Notes: generated by a model not told the origin, from the sequence alone. 64,000 nt of DNA from Actinacidiphila cocklensis (GCF_907177275.1 NZ_CAJSLV010000035.1:62001-126000); one strand, 5' to 3'; positions 55,001 to 62,809 are shown, counted from the stretch's first letter. Numbers and translations are program-made.

Positions 55001-55279
55001 GACGAGAACTGGCAGCGGGCCGAGTCGGTCCGCGAGCCGAAGGCAGGCGGGGTCACCCCCTCCGGCCTGCCACGGCGGGTGCCCAAGGCCAACCTGGTCC
55101 CGGGTACCGCGACGCAGACCCCGCAGGGCGGCCCACAGGTCTCCCGCGCACCCGAGGACGTCAGAGGCAGGTTGAGTAACCTGCGGCGTGGCGTCCAGCA
55201 GGGGCGCACTGCTGGAACTGACACGAACGGACAGGCCACCGACCGCAACTTCGGCGGCCCCCAGAACCAGGAGCGCTAA
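52028..55279 (+). CDS. cvnA: CvnA: conservon sensor kinase-like membrane protein (second conservon)
   Basis: 1083 residues from GTG 52028 (VRNTRRAEAG). Same plan as the first copy: transmembrane segments at about 53-73 and 378-398, an NIT-type extracytoplasmic domain (NERDLTVVPLLAGKRTDP), HAMP region, and HATPase_c (LAELLENATTFSSPQTKVRV, DKGIGL, MGLFVVGRLSDRHGIRVQL). The tail of about 390 residues is different: Gln/Tyr/Glu-rich (QQQQFEQAQQQAQ, SGYEPSGSYDQSF), without the GQFPVQ repeats. It ends with the shared GGVTPSGLPRRVP motif. The sensor region differs widely from the first copy, suggesting a different signal. Confidence 0.92.
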   Translation: MRNTRRAEAGAQHGPRGNFTPPQRAGGTPADRPADAPVLPDPGGRLSLRNWRVATRLNAILLIPVLVALVFGGFRVKSSVDTWHQADDAVRTADLVRAAATYSNALINERDLTVVPLLAGKRTDPAVTTSRAATDAAAHAFDDAAARMPHEAGLERRMANFRTVEPELANLRKAAYTRQLSGVQTEEWYVKIQHPLMELANELGYGTSNITAYGRTLYAVSLSKAAESLTRSIGMHILVEDKPSPTELALLKTSLGSYQYLEGIALEEYNGGGTPADVQRLKDAQNAALQKGRDQVAAAKEKATAAGQAFVVPPDLIKMVTEIATPGRTTAQLTAEGITPQTYFGASTLSFDAYRTVEVHLADQAASDAAKIASNAKRDAIVNSAIVVVALIIAFIVAGMMARSMSRSMRRLRSAAFEIAETRLPGLVDQLSRTDPGRVDTSVAPIPINTQDEIGEVARAFDQVHREAVRLAAEQALLRGNVNAIFTNLSLRNQGLIQRQLTLITELENNEADPDQLESLFKMDHLATRMRRNGENLLVLAGEEPARQWNQAVPLVDVLRAAASEVEAYDRIELVGIPDSDIHGSAVSDLVHLLAELLENATTFSSPQTKVRVTATRLPDGRVMVEIHDKGIGLTAEDFADINHKLAEPPTVDVEIAKRMGLFVVGRLSDRHGIRVQLRPSGEQAGTTSLVMLPEPITHGGGGDELGDGEGDFTVSRIVPEAPEQPAHGRSHESAELGRRTAAELGFDDSRYDQPAALEADGTPALDPVGRSLRREGRRAQLEAAVSGDRDDEQLQPEHPYQQQQFEQAQQQAQAQQPQPFEGFEPYGQQQGPIEPVGMPQQAQEGPYEPHSGYEPSGSYDQSFDSGYQQQTYEQGFQGGYAQQGYPAQAEGAPYEQNGFFAQPYGSPGEQPETVYDPGYDRNFGSGDFNGLPEQPSESVGSPSLTDAGLPRRDRTQRNAPQEQPAQETPEPQNQPQNQPQPDDSGWRSNNDENWQRAESVREPKAGGVTPSGLPRRVPKANLVPGTATQTPQGGPQVSRAPEDVRGRLSNLRRGVQQGRTAGTDTNGQATDRNFGGPQNQER

Positions 55280-55280
55280 G

Positions 55281-55703
55281 TTGAGTCCGATGAGCCAGGC
55301 GGCACAGAACCTGAACTGGTTGATCACCAACTTCGTGGACAACACCCCCGGGGTGTCCCACACCGTGGTGGTCTCCGCCGACGGCCTGCTGCTCGCGATG
55401 TCCGACGGATTCCCCCGCGACCGCGCCGACCAGCTCGCCGCCGTCGCCTCCGGCCTGACCTCGCTCACCGCCGGAGCCTCCCGCATCTTCGAAGGCGGCA
55501 GCGTCAACCAGACCGTCGTCGAGATGGAACGCGGCTTCCTCTTCATCATGTCCGTCTCCGACGGCTCCTCCCTGGCCGTACTCGCCCACCCCGAGTGCGA
55601 CATCGGCCTCGTCGGCTACGAAATGGCCCTGCTCGTCGACCGCGCAGGCACCGTACTGACCCCCGACCTCAGGGCCGAACTGCAGGGCAGCCTGCTCAAC
55701 TAG
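55281..55703 (+). CDS. cvnB: CvnB: roadblock/LC7 protein (second conservon)
   Basis: 140 residues from TTG 55281, with AGGAG 7 nt upstream; the ATG at 55290 is the alternative. Same roadblock/LC7 domain as the first copy; only position 3 and the last residues differ (LSP... and GSLLN versus LSA... and GSLMH). The gene begins 1 nt after the cvnA stop. Its nucleotide identity with the other copy is complete across 406 bp. Confidence 0.93.
   Translation: MSPMSQAAQNLNWLITNFVDNTPGVSHTVVVSADGLLLAMSDGFPRDRADQLAAVASGLTSLTAGASRIFEGGSVNQTVVEMERGFLFIMSVSDGSSLAVLAHPECDIGLVGYEMALLVDRAGTVLTPDLRAELQGSLLN
55288..55693 (+). repeat. 406-bp perfect repeat, copy 2 (cvnB2)
   Basis: Second copy of the identical block at 50191-50596, same orientation, 5097 bp away. 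Homologous recombination between the two could delete or duplicate the cvnC1-cvnD1-cvnA2 segment. Confidence 0.95.
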
Positions 55704-55790
55704 CTCAACCAGCGAACGGGCGTGCGGGCGCGCCCTGGCCTCTCCCAGAGGTCCGGGCGGTGCGCCGCAGCCGTATCAGGAGGAGGACTC

Positions 55791-56360
55791 GTGAGCACCA
55801 CTTCCGGCGCAGAGCCGTATGGCAGCCCGCACCAACCGCCTGTGCACCACCCGTACTTCCCATCGGCACCGGCCCCCGAGCCGGAGCCCTACCGGCCACC
55901 CCGGCAGCCGCACATCCAGCCGTACCAGCCGCCGCAGGCGCCGGCCCCGCAGGGCGGCGGCCAGGGTGCGGCCGGCGGCGGGCAGGGCGGCGGGGCCAGG
56001 GGTCGGCGCTCGCAGACGCCGACGGGGTTCGTACGCCCGTACGCGATGACCGGCGGCCGCACCAGGCCGCGATACCAGCTCGCCATCGAGGCACTGGTCA
56101 GCACCACCGCGGAACCCGACCGCCTGCGCGGGCAGCTGCCGGAGCACCAGCGGATCTGCCTGCTGTGCCGGGAGATCAAGTCGATCGCGGAGATCTCCGC
56201 GCTGCTGACGATCCCGCTCGGTGTGGTCAGGATCCTGGTGGCGGACCTGGCCGAGGCCGGCCTGGTCACGATTCACCAGCCCGGCGGCGACGAGTCCGCC
56301 GGCGGACAGCCAGATGTGACATTGCTTGAGAGGGTGCTCAGTGGACTTCGGAAGCTCTAG
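55791..56360 (+). CDS. cvnC: CvnC: DUF742 protein (second conservon)
   Basis: 189 residues from GTG 55791, with CAGGAGGAGGACTC upstream as an excellent ribosome binding site. The Pro/Gln/Gly-rich N-terminal extension (about 75 residues) is absent from the first copy. The DUF742 domain then begins FVRPYAMTGGRTRPRYQLAIEALVST and continues LPEHQRICLLCREIKSIAEISALLTIPLGVVRILVADLAEAGLVTIHQPGG. The final 20 bp overlap cvnD2. Confidence 0.92.
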   Translation: MSTTSGAEPYGSPHQPPVHHPYFPSAPAPEPEPYRPPRQPHIQPYQPPQAPAPQGGGQGAAGGGQGGGARGRRSQTPTGFVRPYAMTGGRTRPRYQLAIEALVSTTAEPDRLRGQLPEHQRICLLCREIKSIAEISALLTIPLGVVRILVADLAEAGLVTIHQPGGDESAGGQPDVTLLERVLSGLRKL

Positions 56361-56919
56361 CGGCCCAGCGCGCGCCACTACTTCCGCGAAAATCGTGGTC
56401 GCGGGCGGATTCGGCGTGGGCAAGACCACGTTCGTCGGTGCCGTGTCGGAGATCAACCCGCTGCGTACCGAAGCCGTGATGACCTCCGCGTCGGCCGGCA
56501 TCGACGACCTGACGCACGCGCCCGACAAGACGACCACCACGGTGGCCATGGACTTCGGCCGCATCACCCTGGACCAGGACCTGATCCTCTACCTGTTCGG
56601 GACGCCCGGCCAGGACCGCTTCTGGTTCATGTGGGACGACCTGGTACGCGGCGCGATCGGGGCGATCGTGCTGGTCGACACCCGCCGGCTCGCGGACTGC
56701 TTCCCGGCCGTGGACTACTTCGAGAACAGCGGCCTGCCGTTCGTCATCGCGCTCAACGGCTTCGACGGCCACCAGCCGTACGGGCCCGAGGAGGTCCGCG
56801 AGGCGCTGCAGATCGGTCCCGAGGCGCCGATCATCGTCACCGACGCCCGCCACCGCGGCGAGGCGAAGAGCGCGCTGATCACCCTGGTGGAGCACGCCCT
56901 GATGGCCCGGCTGCGCTAG
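56341..56919 (+). CDS. cvnD: CvnD: small GTPase (second conservon)
   Basis: 192 residues from GTG 56341. The motifs match the first copy (GGFGVGKTTFVG, LFGTPGQDRFWFMW, ALNGFDGHQPYGP); differences are at the N terminus and scattered positions. As in the first copy the guanine-specificity motif reads NGFD rather than NKxD. Overlaps cvnC by 20 bp. Followed by a strong terminator that ends the operon. Confidence 0.93.
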   Translation: MDFGSSSGPARATTSAKIVVAGGFGVGKTTFVGAVSEINPLRTEAVMTSASAGIDDLTHAPDKTTTTVAMDFGRITLDQDLILYLFGTPGQDRFWFMWDDLVRGAIGAIVLVDTRRLADCFPAVDYFENSGLPFVIALNGFDGHQPYGPEEVREALQIGPEAPIIVTDARHRGEAKSALITLVEHALMARLR

Positions 56920-56933
56920 GCACTGGACAGCGC

Positions 56934-56966
56934 GAAGGCCCCGCACCGTGCAGGTGCGGGGCCTTC
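56934..56966. terminator. Terminator between second conservon and accE
   Basis: GAAGGCCCCGCACC and GGTGCGGGGCCTTC form a perfect 14-bp stem with a 5-nt loop, 15 bp after the cvnD2 stop and 25 bp beyond the convergent accE stop. Confidence 0.88.
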
Positions 56967-56991
56967 GTCGTGTGCTGCGCTGTACGGTCGG

Positions 56992-57207
56992 TCAGCCCTG
57001 CCAGGAGTGCGGGGCGCGGAAGCCCGGGGTGCGCTCCAGGCGCCGCCATCCGGCGGTGGACCTGACCGGGTTCTCCGGGGTGCTGTCGCTGCCGGCGGCG
57101 GCCCTGGCGAGCAGGATCGCGGTGATCGCGGCCAGCTCCTCGGGGGCGACATGGCCCTTCTCGACGCGCACGAGGGAATCGGCGGGAGTGCTCACAGTGG
57201 TCTCCAT
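56992..57207 (-). CDS. accE: Acyl-CoA carboxylase epsilon subunit (AccE)
   Basis: 71 residues. LVRVEKGHVAPEELAAITAILLARAAA (residues about 12-38) is the conserved epsilon-subunit helix; STAGWRRLERTPGFRAPHSW follows. Epsilon subunits bind the beta subunit and raise activity of actinobacterial acyl-CoA carboxylases. The ATG at 57207 is 2 nt after the accB stop, so the two genes are coupled. Confidence 0.92.
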   Translation of the reverse strand: METTVSTPADSLVRVEKGHVAPEELAAITAILLARAAAGSDSTPENPVRSTAGWRRLERTPGFRAPHSWQG

Positions 57208-57209
57208 GG

Positions 57210-58793
57210 CTACTGGGGAGGATTACCGTGCTTACGCGACGGTAGATCCGCGTGCTTGGTGCGGAGCATGGACAGCGAGCTGATCAGTACCTCGCGGGTC
57301 TGCGTCGGGTCGATGACGTCGTCCACCAGGCCGCGTTCGGCGGCGTAGTAGGGGTGCATCAACTCGGACTTGTACTCCTTGACCATGCGGGTCCGCATGG
57401 CCTCCGGGTCGTCCGCCTCGGCGATCTGCCGGCGGAAGATGACGTTGGCCGCGCCCTCCGCGCCCATCACCGCGATCTCGTTGGTCGGCCACGCGTAGGT
57501 CAGGTCGGCGCCGATGGACTGGCTGTCCATCACGATGTACGCGCCGCCGTAGGCCTTGCGCAGGATCAGCGAGATCCTCGGGACGGTGGCGTTGCAGTAC
57601 GCGTACAGCAGCTTCGCACCGTGCCTGATGATTCCACCGTGCTCCTGGGCGACGCCCGGAAGGAAGCCGGGGACGTCCAACAGGGTGATGATGGGGATGT
57701 TGAAGGCGTCGCACATCTGCACGAAGCGGGCCGACTTCTCGGACGCCTCGATGTCCAGCACACCGGCCAGCGACGCCGGCTGGTTGGCGACGATGCCGAC
57801 CACCTGGCCGTCGAGCCGGGTCAGCGCGCAGATGATGTTGGTGGCCCAGCGCTCGTGGACCTCCAGGTAGTCGCCGTCGTCAACGATCTCCTCGATGACC
57901 TTGTGCATGTCGTACGAGCGGTTGCCGTCGGCCGGCACCAGGTCCAGCAGGACGTCGGAGGTCCGGTCGACCGGGTCGTGGCACTCGACGGCGGGCGGGT
58001 TCTCCCGGTTGTTCTGCGGCAGCAGCGAGAGCAGGTAGCGGACCTCTTCGAGGCAGGTCTGCTCGTCGTCGTAGGCGAAGTGCGAGACGCCGGAGACCGC
58101 GGAGTGGACGTCGGCGCCGCCGAGCCCGTTCTGGGTGATCTGCTCGCCGGTGACGGCCTGGACGACGTCGGGTCCGGTGATGAACATCTGCGAGGTCTCG
58201 CGGACCATGAAGACGAAGTCGGTCAGCGCCGGGGAGTAGGCCGCGCCGCCCGCGCACGGGCCGAGCATCACGCTGATCTGCGGGATGACGCCGGAGGCAC
58301 GGGTGTTGCGCTGGAAGATGCCGCCGTACCCGGCCAGCGCCGAGACGCCCTCCTGGATACGGGCGCCGGCGCCGTCGTTGAGCGACACCAGCGGGGCACC
58401 GGCCGAGATGGCCATGTCCATGATCTTGTGGATCTTCGTGGCGTGCGCCTCGCCGAGGGCACCGCCGAAGATCCGGAAGTCGTGCGCGTAGACGAAGACC
58501 GTACGGCCGTGGACGGTGCCCCAGCCGGTGATCACACCGTCGGTGTAGGGCCGCTTGGCCTCCAGGCCGAAGCCCGTCGCCCGGTGCCGTCGCAGCGGCT
58601 CCACCTCGCGGAAGGTGCCCTCGTCGAGCAGCAGGTCGATACGCTCGCGGGCGGTGAGCTTGCCCTTGGCCCGCTGCGCCTCGGTGGCCTTCTCGCTCGG
58701 CCCGCGGACGACCTCCGCGCGGATGGCGTGCAGCTCTGCCACCCGCCCGCGGGCGTCGTTCACCTCTGCGGGCACCTCTTGAGATGTGGTCAT
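57210..58793 (-). CDS. accB: Acyl-CoA carboxylase beta subunit (AccB/PccB family)
   Basis: 527 residues from ATG 58793 (MTTSQEVPAEVNDARG). Carboxyltransferase subunit that makes malonyl-CoA or methylmalonyl-CoA from the biotinylated alpha subunit. Motifs: the oxyanion-hole ARIQEGVSALAGYG, GPCAGGAAYSPALTDFVFM, and PGFLPGVAQEHGGIIRHGAKLLYAY, then KAYGGAYIVM. Next to accE, it is the AccB-like copy and not pccB beside pccE elsewhere (recalled). No biotin carboxylase in the window; it must use a shared alpha subunit. Confidence 0.95.
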   Translation of the reverse strand: MTTSQEVPAEVNDARGRVAELHAIRAEVVRGPSEKATEAQRAKGKLTARERIDLLLDEGTFREVEPLRRHRATGFGLEAKRPYTDGVITGWGTVHGRTVFVYAHDFRIFGGALGEAHATKIHKIMDMAISAGAPLVSLNDGAGARIQEGVSALAGYGGIFQRNTRASGVIPQISVMLGPCAGGAAYSPALTDFVFMVRETSQMFITGPDVVQAVTGEQITQNGLGGADVHSAVSGVSHFAYDDEQTCLEEVRYLLSLLPQNNRENPPAVECHDPVDRTSDVLLDLVPADGNRSYDMHKVIEEIVDDGDYLEVHERWATNIICALTRLDGQVVGIVANQPASLAGVLDIEASEKSARFVQMCDAFNIPIITLLDVPGFLPGVAQEHGGIIRHGAKLLYAYCNATVPRISLILRKAYGGAYIVMDSQSIGADLTYAWPTNEIAVMGAEGAANVIFRRQIAEADDPEAMRTRMVKEYKSELMHPYYAAERGLVDDVIDPTQTREVLISSLSMLRTKHADLPSRKHGNPPQ

Positions 58794-58886
58794 GCAACGA
58801 CAGTACGAGCCGCGAGCCGGAAAACGGGCCATCGACTTCGTACAGTGTCCGTCGCCGCTTCATGGCGGGTCCCGACAGAAACGCAC

Positions 58887-58927
58887 GACGGCGGGGTTCC
58901 GCTTCACGGCTGCGGCACCCCGCCGTC
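58887..58927 (-). terminator. Hairpin downstream of the CitE-like gene
   Basis: GACGGCGGGGT and ACCCCGCCGTC form a perfect 11-bp stem; the 19-nt loop can pair internally (CCGC/GCGG). It lies 36 bp beyond the first CitE-like stop and separates that operon from accB. Confidence 0.75.
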
Positions 58928-58962
58928 GATCTGCCGCCACCGGGCGGCCGTACGCACGTGCG

Positions 58963-59832
58963 TCAGCGGCCCTCCACCGCGGCGGCCAGCGCCAGCACCC
59001 GCCGTGCCTCCTCGACATGCAGGTTCTCGATCATCCTGCCGTCCACCGTGACCACCCCGCGGCCCTGTGACGTGGCCTGATCGAAGGCCTCGATGATCCG
59101 CCGGGAGCGCTCCACCTCCGCCGCGGCGGGGGCGAAGACCCGGTTGCAGGGTTCCAGTTGGCGGGGATGGATGAGCGTCTTGCCGTCGAAGCCGAGCTGC
59201 CTCGCCTGGAGGCATTCCGCCTCGAAGCCGGACAGGTCCTGGACGTCGTTGTAGACACCGTCCAAGATGACCTTACCCGTGGCGCGGGCCGCCAGCAGGG
59301 CCATGGACAGGGCGGTGAGCAGCGGCTCCCGGCCCGGCACATGCTCGGCGTGCAGTTCCTTGGCGAGGTCGTTGGTGCCCAGGACCAGCACGGTCAGCCG
59401 CGGGTCGGCCGCGGCGATCCGCCGCGCGTCGAACATCGCGGCGGGCGTCTCGACCATCGCCCAGACGGCCGTGCGGTCGGGGGCGCCGGCCGCCTCCAGC
59501 GCGGCCACCACGGCGGCGACCGTCTCCGGCGCGTCGACCTTGGGCACCACGACCGCGTCGGGACCCGCCTCCGCGGCCGCCCGCAGGTCGTCGGCGTGCC
59601 ACGGGGTGCCGGGAGCGTTGACCCGGATCGTCACCTCGCGGTGCCCGTAGTCCCCGCCCGCGGCGGCCGCGGCGACCCGGTCCCTGGCCTCCTTCTTGGC
59701 GTCGGGGGCCACCGAGTCCTCCAGGTCGAGGATCAGCGCGTCGGTGGGGAGGGTGCGGGCCTTCTCCAGGGCGCGCTCGTTGGCGCCGGGCATGTAGAGG
59801 ACGGAGCGGCGGGGGCGGGGCGCGTCGGTCAT
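58963..59832 (-). CDS. HpcH/HpaI aldolase / citrate lyase beta-like protein (CitE)
   Basis: 289 residues. TIM-barrel lyase of the CitE family: [43 protein letters not shown] at the N terminus, [31 protein letters not shown] and [24 protein letters not shown]. The metal-binding Glu and Asp of LDLEDSV and LGTNDL are present. The family includes malyl-CoA thioesterase and beta-methylmalyl-CoA lyase. The ATG overlaps the upstream CitE-like gene by 4 bp (ATGA), so the two are coupled. Which acyl-CoA is used cannot be read from sequence. Confidence 0.88.
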   Translation of the reverse strand: MTDAPRPRRSVLYMPGANERALEKARTLPTDALILDLEDSVAPDAKKEARDRVAAAAAGGDYGHREVTIRVNAPGTPWHADDLRAAAEAGPDAVVVPKVDAPETVAAVVAALEAAGAPDRTAVWAMVETPAAMFDARRIAAADPRLTVLVLGTNDLAKELHAEHVPGREPLLTALSMALLAARATGKVILDGVYNDVQDLSGFEAECLQARQLGFDGKTLIHPRQLEPCNRVFAPAAAEVERSRRIIEAFDQATSQGRGVVTVDGRMIENLHVEEARRVLALAAAVEGR

Positions 59833-60890
59833 CGCCTGGCCACCTTGTCCGCCGCGGCGTAGGCCGCGGACAGCTGGGGGTCGCGGGCGGCGAGCGCGTC
59901 GGCGAGGCCGACGACCACCTGGCACTGCTTGTAGGTGGCGTCGTCCTGCATCTTGCCGTCGATCATCACCGTTCCGGTGCCGTCGCCCATCGCCTCGATC
60001 ACCTGCCGCGCCCAGGCCACGTCCTCCGGCGCGGGCGAGAACACCCGCTTGGCGATGTCGATCTGGACCGGGTGCAGCGACCAGGCGCCGACGCAGCCGA
60101 GCAGGAAGGCGTTGCGGAACTGGTCCTCGCAGGCGGTGACGTCCTGGATGTCGCCGAAGGGGCCGTAGTACGGCAGGATGCCGTGCGCCGCACACGCGTC
60201 GACCATCCGGGCGATCGTGTAGTGCCACAGGTCCTGCTGGTGCGTCACCCGGGGCGCGTCCCCTTGCGGGTCCTCGCGGACGAGGTACCCGGGGTGGCCG
60301 CCGCCGACCCGGGTGGTCTTCATCCGCCGGCTCGCGGCCAGGTCGGCGGGGCCGAGCGAGATGCCCTGCATCCGGGGGCTGGCCGCGGCGATCTCCTCGA
60401 CGGCGGCCACGCCGGCCGCGGTCTCCAGGATCGCGTGCACCAGGATCGGCCTCCGCAGGCCTGCCCTGGCCTCCAGCTGGGCCAGCAGCCGGTCCACGTA
60501 GTGGATGTCGTGCGCGCCCTCCACCTTGGGCACCATCACGACGTCGAGCTTGTCGCCGACCTCGGTGACCAGGGTGATCAGGTCGTCCAGCGCCCAGGGC
60601 GAGTCCAGGCTGTTGATCCGGGTCCACAGCTGGGTGGCACCGAAGTCGGTGGACCGCGCGACGGAGACCAGCCCCGCACGGGCCGCCTCCTTGCGGTCCG
60701 CCGCGACGGCGTCCTCCAGGTTGCCCAGCAGGACGTCCACCTGCGGTGCCAGGGCGGGGACCTTGGCGGCCATCCGCTCGTTGCCCGGGTCGAAGAAGTG
60801 GATCATCCGCGAGGGCCGGAACGGCACCTCGCGCGGGGGCGCGGGCGCCCCCACGGCCAGCGGGCGGAAGAAGTCCTTCGCCGAGCGCAT
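59829..60890 (-). CDS. HpcH/HpaI aldolase family, malyl-CoA lyase-like
   Basis: 353 residues, larger than its neighbour. [47 protein letters not shown] opens it; [47 protein letters not shown] and [20 protein letters not shown] follow, the latter typical of beta-methylmalyl-CoA / L-malyl-CoA lyases of the ethylmalonyl-CoA pathway. The tandem of a lyase and a CitE-like protein resembles Mcl1/Mcl2 (malyl-CoA lyase and thioesterase) by organisation. Neither ccr nor the mutase is in the window. Product pairing is inferred. Confidence 0.85.
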   Translation of the reverse strand: MRSAKDFFRPLAVGAPAPPREVPFRPSRMIHFFDPGNERMAAKVPALAPQVDVLLGNLEDAVAADRKEAARAGLVSVARSTDFGATQLWTRINSLDSPWALDDLITLVTEVGDKLDVVMVPKVEGAHDIHYVDRLLAQLEARAGLRRPILVHAILETAAGVAAVEEIAAASPRMQGISLGPADLAASRRMKTTRVGGGHPGYLVREDPQGDAPRVTHQQDLWHYTIARMVDACAAHGILPYYGPFGDIQDVTACEDQFRNAFLLGCVGAWSLHPVQIDIAKRVFSPAPEDVAWARQVIEAMGDGTGTVMIDGKMQDDATYKQCQVVVGLADALAARDPQLSAAYAAADKVARR

Positions 60891-60954
60891 GCGATCTCCC
60901 GGAGGGTCGGGGTGAGGGTTCGCCGCTCACCCTATGACCGCCTGGGCGCGGAGA

Positions 60955-61443
60955 TTACCCGTCAGTACCTGTGCTGTTGGTCACCGGCTGCCAGCGCATC
61001 GTCAGATCCGGTTCGTTCTCCATGTTGCGCGATCCGTCGTTGCTGTCCACGACGGTGAAGCCGTGGCGCGCGTAGAAAGCCCTGGCACCGGTGTTCTTCT
61101 GGAAGACGGCGAGCGTCAGCCCGCCCGGCCGGTACGCCTTCGCGGCGGCGAGCAGCGCGCTGCCTATGCCCTGCCGCAGCACGCCGGCCAGCAGGTAGAG
61201 GGCGTCCAGCGTGTCGTCCTCGACGGCCGCGTAGCCGACGACCGCTCCGCCGCGGTCGACGGCCACCCACACCGCGGCCCGTCGCATGACGATGTCCCGC
61301 ACCCACGCCACCACCTCGGCGTCGCTGCGCCGCCTCGGCGGCAGGTACGGCATCGTCACCTCCCGCGAGGCGATGTGCACGTGCGCCACGGCGGCGGCGT
61401 CCTCGGGCGCGGCGGCCCTGATCCTGAACGGTTCGTCGGTCAC
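60955..61443 (-). CDS. GNAT family N-acetyltransferase
   Basis: 162 residues from GTG 61443 (VTDEPFRIRAAAPEDAAAVAHVH). The acetyl-CoA motif LYLLAGVLRQGIGSALLAAAKAYRPGGLTLAVFQKNTGARAFYARHGF (Q/RxxGxG/A at RQGIGS, and the NxxARxFYxRxGF tail) is complete at about residues 81-128. The substrate is unknown. The next gene upstream on the minus strand starts 341 bp away across a repeat-rich spacer. Confidence 0.9.
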   Translation of the reverse strand: MTDEPFRIRAAAPEDAAAVAHVHIASREVTMPYLPPRRRSDAEVVAWVRDIVMRRAAVWVAVDRGGAVVGYAAVEDDTLDALYLLAGVLRQGIGSALLAAAKAYRPGGLTLAVFQKNTGARAFYARHGFTVVDSNDGSRNMENEPDLTMRWQPVTNSTGTDG

Positions 61444-61500
61444 GGCCGCACCATAGGGCTCCGCCGCCCGGGGACGACACCGGTTTTCCCGCGGCCCGTC

Positions 61501-61756
61501 GGTGGGTGCCACTTGGTGTGGCGGTACGCCTCTCCCGGTGGGGGCCGGGCGCTCCGTTCTCCCCCTGAGCTCCGCCCGGGTGTACCCCCACGCGGCCCGT
61601 CGGGTCCTGCTCCCCGCGGTGAGTTGCTTGTCTGCCGCGCCGTCATGGCCGGGCGCTCCGTTCTCCCCCTGAGCTTCGTCCGGGTGTACCCCCACGCGCC
61701 CCTTCGGTGGGTGCCCCTCGGTGTGGCGGTACGCCTCTCCCGGTGGGGGCCGGGCG
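61501..61756. repeat. Intergenic A-B-B-A direct repeat array
   Basis: The spacer 61444-61784 contains no gene. Unit A (starts GGTGGGTGCC, about 51 bp) occurs at 61501-61551 and 61706-61756. Unit B (starts GGCCGGGCGCTCCGTTCTCC, about 58 bp) occurs at 61543-61600 and 61648-61705. A and B overlap at a shared GGCCGGGCG. Copies are nearly identical and in the same orientation. Confidence 0.8.
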
Positions 61757-61784
61757 CGGTCGGCGTCTTGTGCGGCCGGCCGGG

Positions 61785-62714
61785 TCAGAGGGGTGGGAGG
61801 TGGAGGGGGCCGGTGGCGTCGCGGATGTCGCGGAGGACCGTCGGGTCACCGACGAACGTGCCGTCGAGGTCGGTGGTGGCGGCCAGGGCGTGGTTGCCCT
61901 GGGGAGGGTGGGGCTGCTGCGGGCACTCGTGGAAGACCACGTGGACCCGCACCCGGTCCACCCGGCCCGGCACCAGCCGGGTACGGCTCATCACCGCGCT
62001 CACGCCCGTGCCGGGCAGCGCCCCGGCCAGCCAGGCCGTCGCGCTCGCCGTGACCGCGGCCTCGTACCGCTGCCACAGCGCGAAGGGGTGCACGATGCTC
62101 ATCTCGGGCGAGCCCTGCGCGCCGAAGGAGGCGCGGTAGTACGGCCGCCGGCCGCTCAGCGCGGCCAGCCTGCGGGCGGCGTTGAGCCGCAGCAGCGTCG
62201 GCAGCGACGGGTCGCGGTCCCGCGGCAGCGCCCGTAGGACCGCCGGGTCGGCGATCATGACCGCGACCGGCAGCACGTCCGGCTGCCGCCCGGCCAGGCA
62301 TTCCTGGAGGCCGGACAGCAGGTCCTCCACCGTGTCGTTGGAGGGTGCCGCCGTGATCCACGGGTCGGCGACGACGCGGCCCAGCGCGTGCACCTCGTGC
62401 CCGCCTTGGCGCAGGGCGGCGGACAGCGCCCGCCAGCGGGCGGCCGCTGCCAGGGCTTCGTCGACGGCGTCGCGGACCTGGGCGACCGCCGGCGGCGCAC
62501 GGTCCACGCGGAGGCGGACGAACGCGTCCGGGTCGTCCGCCACCCGGAGGAGGATCTCGGCGCCGCCGGAGGCGGGGAAGCAGGGCCGCGCCGAGATCAC
62601 CGTCAGCCGGGCGGGGTGTGCGGTCTCGGCCGCGTCCTCCGCCAGCCGCTTCGCGCGGCGCGCGGCGGGCAGGCCGGCTGCTCTGCCGAGCAGCATCACC
62701 GCCGAAACGATCAT
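61785..62714 (-). CDS. Conserved Streptomyces protein of unknown function
   Basis: 309 residues from ATG 62714. I do not recognise a named domain. Conserved-looking parts: AARRAKRLAEDAAETAHPARLTVISARPCFPASGGAEILLRVADD (residues about 17-61), DPSLPTLLRLNAARRLAALSGRRPYYRASF, and a C-terminal GNHALAATTDLDGTFVGDPTVLRDIRDATGPLHLPPL, which gives it its characteristic ending. No signal peptide or confident transmembrane helix after the short hydrophobic N terminus (VSAVMLLGRAAGLPAA). Similar proteins, as I recall, sit beside the FtsX-type permease gene in many Streptomyces. Function unknown. Confidence 0.7.
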   Translation of the reverse strand: MIVSAVMLLGRAAGLPAARRAKRLAEDAAETAHPARLTVISARPCFPASGGAEILLRVADDPDAFVRLRVDRAPPAVAQVRDAVDEALAAAARWRALSAALRQGGHEVHALGRVVADPWITAAPSNDTVEDLLSGLQECLAGRQPDVLPVAVMIADPAVLRALPRDRDPSLPTLLRLNAARRLAALSGRRPYYRASFGAQGSPEMSIVHPFALWQRYEAAVTASATAWLAGALPGTGVSAVMSRTRLVPGRVDRVRVHVVFHECPQQPHPPQGNHALAATTDLDGTFVGDPTVLRDIRDATGPLHLPPL

Positions 62715-62809
62715 GGTTTCCGCACCCCCTGCGACCTCGGCTGCGCCGAGGCTATGCGGGGGGTGGGGGGTGGCGCCTGAGCACCCGTACTCATCTCTCG
62801 TACCTGAGG

